In this document: piece by piece, positions 60,019 to 64,000 of the stretch
Layout: each line of letters begins with the position of its first letter
Numbering within the stretch: the stretch's first letter is position 1
Source of the DNA: Tetragenococcus sp041859945
GTDB taxonomy: Bacteria > Bacillota > Bacilli > Lactobacillales > Enterococcaceae
Direction of reading: 5' to 3'
NCBI GenBank assembly: GCA_041859945.1
Contig: JBFLGC010000004.1
Coordinates: forward strand, 21,516 to 85,515
DNA: 64,000 nt
The notes under the pieces: generated by a model
The model's input: only the letters and a program-made list of their open reading frames with translations
Databases searched by the model: none
What the model was told of the DNA's origin: nothing
Translations under genes and position numbers: made by a program

Positions 60019-60825
60019 ATGACATTCTCAATGAAAGATTTTAGTTTGGTAGGCAAAGTGGCTTGGGTGACCGGTGCGGGTCATGGCATCGGTTTTGAAA
60101 TCGCTAAAGGCTTATATGAAGCAGGAGCAACGATAGTCTTTAATACCTCTAATGAAAAATCGCTGCAACGTGGGAAAAAAAGTTATCGAAAAATCGGGAT
60201 AAAAGCACACGGTTATGTTTGCGATGTGACCGATGAAATGGCTGTGAAAAAAATAGTTCAGACTATTGAAAAAGAAGTCGGTGTGATCGATATCTTGGTC
60301 AATAATGCTGGTATCATCAAGCGGGTACCCATGTTAGAGATGCCTGTGACTGATTTTCGTCAAGTCGTCGATGTCGATCTGACCGGTCCTTTTATTGTGG
60401 CTAAAGCAGTGTTGCCAAGTATGATCCAAAAAGGCCACGGGAAGATCATCAATATTTGTTCGATGATGAGTGAGCTGGGTCGTGAAGATGTTTCCGCCTA
60501 TGCTTCAGCTAAGGGGGGACTCAAGATGTTGACCAAAAATATTTGTGCCGAATTTGGTACCGAAAATATCCAATGTAATGCGATCGGTCCGGGTTATATC
60601 GAAACCCCGCAAACGGATCCCTTGCGCCAAAGACAAGCAGATGGTAGTCGACATCCTTTTGATGAGTTCATCGTCAATCGGACGCCAGCTGGACGTTGGG
60701 GCAAAACCGAAGATTTAGCGGGACCCGCCGTCTTTCTAGCCTCAGAGGCGTCCAATTTTGTCAATGGCCATATCTTATATGTCGATGGCGGACTACTGGC
60801 TTATATTGGCAAACAACCAGAATAA
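60019..60825 (+). CDS. Second KduD/Ga5DH-like short-chain dehydrogenase
   Basis: 268 residues, a close paralogue of the preceding gene with nearly identical C-terminal half and the same AYIGKQPE end. The catalytic Ser, Tyr and Lys (ICSMMSE, YASAKGG) are kept. The cofactor half has changed: TGAGHGIG, and FNTSNEKS where copy one has FNDIKQE, so the Asp that selects NADH is lost. It has its own promoter and KdgR sites. It may use NADPH or a related keto-acid. Confidence 0.88.
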   Translation: MTFSMKDFSLVGKVAWVTGAGHGIGFEIAKGLYEAGATIVFNTSNEKSLQRGKKSYRKIGIKAHGYVCDVTDEMAVKKIVQTIEKEVGVIDILVNNAGIIKRVPMLEMPVTDFRQVVDVDLTGPFIVAKAVLPSMIQKGHGKIINICSMMSELGREDVSAYASAKGGLKMLTKNICAEFGTENIQCNAIGPGYIETPQTDPLRQRQADGSRHPFDEFIVNRTPAGRWGKTEDLAGPAVFLASEASNFVNGHILYVDGGLLAYIGKQPE

Positions 60826-60835
60826 AGTAAATGCG

Positions 60836-60864
60836 GAGATTCTCATAAGAGTCTCTGTTTTTTT
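60836..60864 (+). terminator. Terminator after second kduD-like gene
   Basis: A short stem (GAGATTCT with AGAGTCTC around CATA) followed by TGTTTTTTT. Confidence 0.8.
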
Positions 60865-61013
60865 GTTGTCTATATTACCAATTTCCAAGAAAAGCCTACG
60901 TTTATAGACACTCGAATTTATCTTTAATAGACCCAAATCCGATTTGAATAAAAACCTCTACTGATTCTGTTTTTTATAGTGTATTTCTACGACTAAAGTC
61001 TGAAATTTCTTTT

Positions 61014-61068
61014 ATTACTTCATCTGTTGAAGTAATAGTGTTATAATTATTACGACAGATGAAGTAAT
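61014..61068. promoter_or_regulatory. Operator-like inverted repeat around the ABC promoter
   Basis: ATTACTTCATCTGT (61014-61027) and ACAGATGAAGTAAT (61055-61068) are perfect 14-base complements separated by 27 bases, with the -10 TATAAT (61042-61047) between them. A further AAGTAAT copy (61031-61036) lies inside. Either two operator copies for a dimeric repressor such as TetR or MarR type, or a cruciform. No regulator gene is adjacent in the window. Confidence 0.75.
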
Positions 61069-61123
61069 TTACTTGAATAATCAAAATACATATAATTAAA
61101 AGACGATGAAGGGAGCTTTTATT

Positions 61124-62008
61124 ATGCAGTTAAGCGTGAATGGTGTAACTAAGAGATATAAGCAAAAAGATGTACCACAGAACATTAGCTATGATTTTAA
61201 GCCAGGAATTTATGGCTTACTTGGTGCTAACGGCGCTGGGAAGACGACGTTGATGCGGATCATCAGTACATTGATCATCCCAGAAGAAGGAAAGATTGAA
61301 TATACTGGTCAAGATATTATAAAAGATCGCCATCATTTTTTAGACAATTTAGGGTATTTACCGCAAGATTTTACTTATTATGGAAATTTTACTGCTCGGA
61401 ATTTTATGCTTTATATGGCCACACTCAAAGGATTGGATAAAAAGACAGCTACTAAAAAGGCGACAAAATTATTAACTATGGTTGGTTTGGAAAACGATAG
61501 AGATCATAAAATCAAAAAGTTTTCTGGTGGTATGAAGCAACGTTTGGGGATTGCTCAAGTCTTGATCAATGATCCTAAAGTGTTGATTTTGGATGAACCA
61601 ACCGTGGGACTGGACCCTAAAGAACGCATTCGCTTTAGAAATTTGATTAGTTCTTTTTCAGAAGATAAGATTGTGATTTTATCTACTCATATTGTATCGG
61701 ATGTGGAATATATTGCTGATCAGATTTTAATTTTGAAAAAAGGTCAATTAGTAACTAGTGGAAGTTCAAGTGAATTGCTTCAACTGATAAAAGACAAGGT
61801 CTGGGAATGCCAAGTTCCTTTAAAAAGGGTTCCAGAATTTGAAGTAAACTATATCGTTTGTAACGAAAGGCATGTAGAAGATCACGCTGTTTTAAGGATC
61901 GTTTCGGACGTATTACCAATGGAATCAGCTATTCAGGTGGAACCAATATTGGAAGACCTTTATTTGTATTATTTTAGAGAGGAGGAAGACCATGAAGACG
62001 ATCGTTAA
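61124..62008 (+). CDS. ABC transporter ATP-binding protein (ABC-2 exporter)
   Basis: 294 residues. Walker A GANGAGKTT, Q-loop YLPQDFTYYGNFTARNF, signature FSGGMKQRLGIAQ, Walker B VLILDEP, switch His in LSTHIVSDVE. A start at 61124 fits GAAGGGAG; the ATG at 61106 overlaps that site. It pairs with the membrane protein at 61992, which it overlaps by 17 bp. Related pairs export peptides or confer resistance to antimicrobial compounds; the substrate is unknown. Confidence 0.92.
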   Translation: MQLSVNGVTKRYKQKDVPQNISYDFKPGIYGLLGANGAGKTTLMRIISTLIIPEEGKIEYTGQDIIKDRHHFLDNLGYLPQDFTYYGNFTARNFMLYMATLKGLDKKTATKKATKLLTMVGLENDRDHKIKKFSGGMKQRLGIAQVLINDPKVLILDEPTVGLDPKERIRFRNLISSFSEDKIVILSTHIVSDVEYIADQILILKKGQLVTSGSSSELLQLIKDKVWECQVPLKRVPEFEVNYIVCNERHVEDHAVLRIVSDVLPMESAIQVEPILEDLYLYYFREEEDHEDDR

Positions 62009-63146
62009 ATTTGAAATAAAGAAAATTACCCAAAATTGGTCCTTTTTAGGAGGGGCTATAGTGACCATAGTTGCAATATTAGGGATCTTTTTTGCTTGCC
62101 TTCATTATTCGCAACTAAGCTTGGTCGAAAATAATAATGCCAGAAAAGGAGCTTCCGATCTGTATTGGACGATCTCTAAGCAAAGCGCGGGAAATTTTGA
62201 TGACCCCAAAGTAGAGGAGATCTTAACTGACTTTGTAAAGCGTTATCAAGAGGAGCCGGTAGCTACTCGACCGTTTGATTTATATTCCTCAAATATTGCG
62301 GATGCTTTTTTTCCATCTGATGAAGACATTTATTTGAAAATAGAAGATGCTATGAAAAATAAGAGCAAAGTGTCTATGGATCAGATCCACTTAAAAACAT
62401 TAAAAGAGGTAGGATTTCCATCTTTTAAAGAACCATTAAAGATTGGAAATTATATTCCCTGGGCGGATTTGTTTAAAGTAGCTGGTTATGTCTTTTTGTT
62501 AAGTACTATTATTGGGATCATCATTAGTTCGCTCGTATTTGCCAATGACACTCAAAAGAATATCAATCAACTACTACTGACTACAAAATATGGTAGAAAT
62601 AAATTAACTGTTTCAAAAATCGTGGCTGCTATTTTACTTAGTTCATCTATTTTTCTAATTTTAGAAGCTGTCACGTTTGGAATCTTTTTGATTTATAATT
62701 ATGGAGTTTCGGGTTGGGATGCGGCGATACAGACCAATTTTTCTTTCCATTTGTTTTCATTTCCAGTAAGAATGGACAATGTAATGGTCTGGGCTGTACT
62801 GTTGGTTTTTTATCTGGCAGGACTCTTATCAGTCATTGCGGTCACGCTTCTTATCTCTGCCTTGATGAAATCTTCATTTGCGGTTTTGATTATTTCTATG
62901 GGGCTGTTTCTTTTGCCCAAAGTCGTCACTTATTTGATAAAAGAAGGTTTTGCCAATAGTCTCCTCTATCTTTTCCCCATTAATAATTTTAGCGTAGAAA
63001 GTATGCTTACTTTTTTAAGCAATCAACAAATCATGGCCGGATCTTTCTATAGTAACTATGGATTAATTCTGCTAATCTACATTGGACTTACTTTTGTGTT
63101 GAGCGTGGCTATCTATCAAAAAATAAATCATCAAAAGAAAGTTTGA
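61992..63146 (+). CDS. ABC-2 type permease
   Basis: 384 residues. One N-terminal helix (16-38), a large extracytoplasmic loop of about 130 residues, then five helices from about residue 170 to 378, the layout of ABC-2 subunits with a long first loop. It is translationally coupled to the ATPase gene and completes the exporter. Confidence 0.85.
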   Translation: MKTIVKFEIKKITQNWSFLGGAIVTIVAILGIFFACLHYSQLSLVENNNARKGASDLYWTISKQSAGNFDDPKVEEILTDFVKRYQEEPVATRPFDLYSSNIADAFFPSDEDIYLKIEDAMKNKSKVSMDQIHLKTLKEVGFPSFKEPLKIGNYIPWADLFKVAGYVFLLSTIIGIIISSLVFANDTQKNINQLLLTTKYGRNKLTVSKIVAAILLSSSIFLILEAVTFGIFLIYNYGVSGWDAAIQTNFSFHLFSFPVRMDNVMVWAVLLVFYLAGLLSVIAVTLLISALMKSSFAVLIISMGLFLLPKVVTYLIKEGFANSLLYLFPINNFSVESMLTFLSNQQIMAGSFYSNYGLILLIYIGLTFVLSVAIYQKINHQKKV

Positions 63147-63158
63147 TTTTTAAAAAGG

Positions 63159-63194
63159 AACGAGGAGACTCTTGAAAGAACCTCCTCGTTTTTA
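63159..63194 (+). terminator. Terminator after the ABC-2 operon
   Basis: AACGAGGAG and CTCCTCGTT form a stem with a loop of about 13 bases, followed by TTTT. The minus-strand gene ends at its right edge. Confidence 0.85.
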
Positions 63195-64000
63195 GATGTC
63201 TACATTTATTTTTTCAAAAAATTTAGGAGTCAATTCGCGAATAATCGGACGTCCTTTAGTAGTGGTGATATAAGCCTCTTTTTCAAGTCCATCTAGTAAC
63301 TTTTTCGTTTTTGATTTGGATGTTTCTAAGGAAGATTGATTTTTCATCAGCTCTTGCAATACGCGATCTTCCATACCTCTTTCAATGTCACTAAATAACC
63401 AACTTTGAGAAAGATAAAAAAGAAGGGCTTTGTTTTCTGCATTAAAATCACTATTAGCCAGCATTTCACTGATATAGTCTAGTAAAGCTTTGGATGTTTT
63501 TAATCGTTGGATGACCTCCTTTTGTCCGGAAACTAAATAATTTAAAACTTCCATTACAAAGAAGGTCACTTCCCCATAATTTTTCTTATCATTCGCTTCT
63601 TGAAAAGCCTTGTAATAATTTTCTTTTTTACTATTGATTTCATGTGAAAAGCTGACCGCTGTGTAAGGATCTAATTTTTTGCCAATATAACTGCAAAAGA
63701 TGTATCGACCTAAGCGTCCATTGCCGTCATAAAAAGGATGGATATATTCAAAATAATAGTGCGCAATAGCTGCTTTATAAATAGGATGAAGATCTTTTTT
63801 ATTGACAAAATCGACCCATGCATTAATGTCTGGCAGAAAAGAATTTTCTAAACGTTTTGGTTGGTGTACGGTAGCATTATCATTTCCAATCCGGACAAAG
63901 CCATTTCTAAATAATTGACCATCTGGTTCTTTTGATTTGGGAATTTCACCTTTTAAGAGAAAATCATAAAGTTTTCGAATATCTTCGGGCTGTTCGATTT
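63192..64000 (-). CDS. Fic-domain protein, partial (start lies beyond the window)
   Basis: About 269 codons reach the window edge; the N-terminus is missing. The Fic motif HPFYDGNGRLGR is complete (catalytic His and the phosphate-binding GNGR), so the enzyme should transfer AMP or a similar group to a protein Tyr/Thr/Ser. A winged-helix-like C-terminal region (SKTKKLLDGLEKEAYITTTKGRPIIRELTPKFFEKI) follows, as in long class III-like Fic proteins. A short internal GTG start at 63569 is not the gene start. Whether an inhibitory motif exists cannot be seen. Confidence 0.88.
   Translation of the reverse strand, partial: IEQPEDIRKLYDFLLKGEIPKSKEPDGQLFRNGFVRIGNDNATVHQPKRLENSFLPDINAWVDFVNKKDLHPIYKAAIAHYYFEYIHPFYDGNGRLGRYIFCSYIGKKLDPYTAVSFSHEINSKKENYYKAFQEANDKKNYGEVTFFVMEVLNYLVSGQKEVIQRLKTSKALLDYISEMLANSDFNAENKALLFYLSQSWLFSDIERGMEDRVLQELMKNQSSLETSKSKTKKLLDGLEKEAYITTTKGRPIIRELTPKFFEKINVDI

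Overview
The window reads as chromosome of a low-GC lactic acid bacterium, most likely an Enterococcus or close relative. The grounds are a cellular core of lactobacillales type (pepV, pepA, htrA next to rlmH, phosphoketolase, a Met T-box ahead of a MetE-like gene, luxS, DUF3290/DUF421 pair) and strong AGGAGG ribosome sites. The species call is inference; no rRNA or tRNA gene was seen.

Layout. 0-2.4 kb: an Abi-type (HEPN, RNxxAH motif) abortive-infection gene cut in two by an IS256-family element with a 9-bp target duplication. 2.6-7.5 kb: dipeptidase pepV, an AAC(6')-like acetyltransferase, and a block (PepSY-like protein, pepA, thioredoxin-like, YtpR) that matches the Bacillus ytzB-ytoP-ytpP-ytpR order. 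7.5-10.1 kb: four tandem 41-bp repeats, htrA, a dense DnaA-box cluster, rlmH. 10.1-12.8 kb: a leftward ABC exporter/LytTR/DUF3021 cassette. 12.9-18.0 kb: small membrane proteins, a HAD hydrolase, a GNAT protein and a T-box-led operon (metE-like, luxS, HhH-GPD glycosylase). 18.1-24.5 kb: phosphoketolase and a GntR-controlled beta-glucoside unit (GH1 plus PTS EIIC). 24.5-26.4 kb: an ISLre2-family element with an unusually long structured 3' region. 26.5-28.4 kb: lemA and a TPM-domain protein.

28.7-60.8 kb is the main accessory system: a roughly 32-kb locus for taking up and degrading a uronic-acid-containing glycan inside the cell. It has two ABC importers without their own ATPase (LplABC type at 30.3-33.8 kb, MsmEFG type at 51.5-54.7 kb), each paired with a DUF624 protein; a YesM/YesN-type two-component system, a LacI-type and an IclR-type regulator; and a set of enzymes without signal peptides: two DUF2264 proteins, a GH43-like protein, a clan GH-A (GH50-like) hydrolase, an all-alpha glycosidase-like protein, an SGNH hydrolase, a GH95 enzyme, a heparinase II/III-like lyase and a GH88 unsaturated glucuronyl hydrolase. 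The unsaturated uronate released by lyase plus GH88 would enter the KduI-KduD-KdgK-KdgA route encoded at 56.5-60.8 kb and end as pyruvate and glyceraldehyde-3-phosphate. Five matching dyads (core TTTCCAAATAGAAA) in front of kdgR, kdgA and a second kduD-like gene define the likely KdgR regulon.

A family of about 240-280-bp intergenic repeats, each beginning directly after a terminator or gene end (14.8, 28.4, 29.9 and 46.6 kb), carries a hairpin with paired changes between copies and is not explained by any gene. 61.1-63.1 kb holds a second ABC-2 exporter behind a 14-bp perfect inverted repeat, and the window ends inside a leftward Fic-domain gene.
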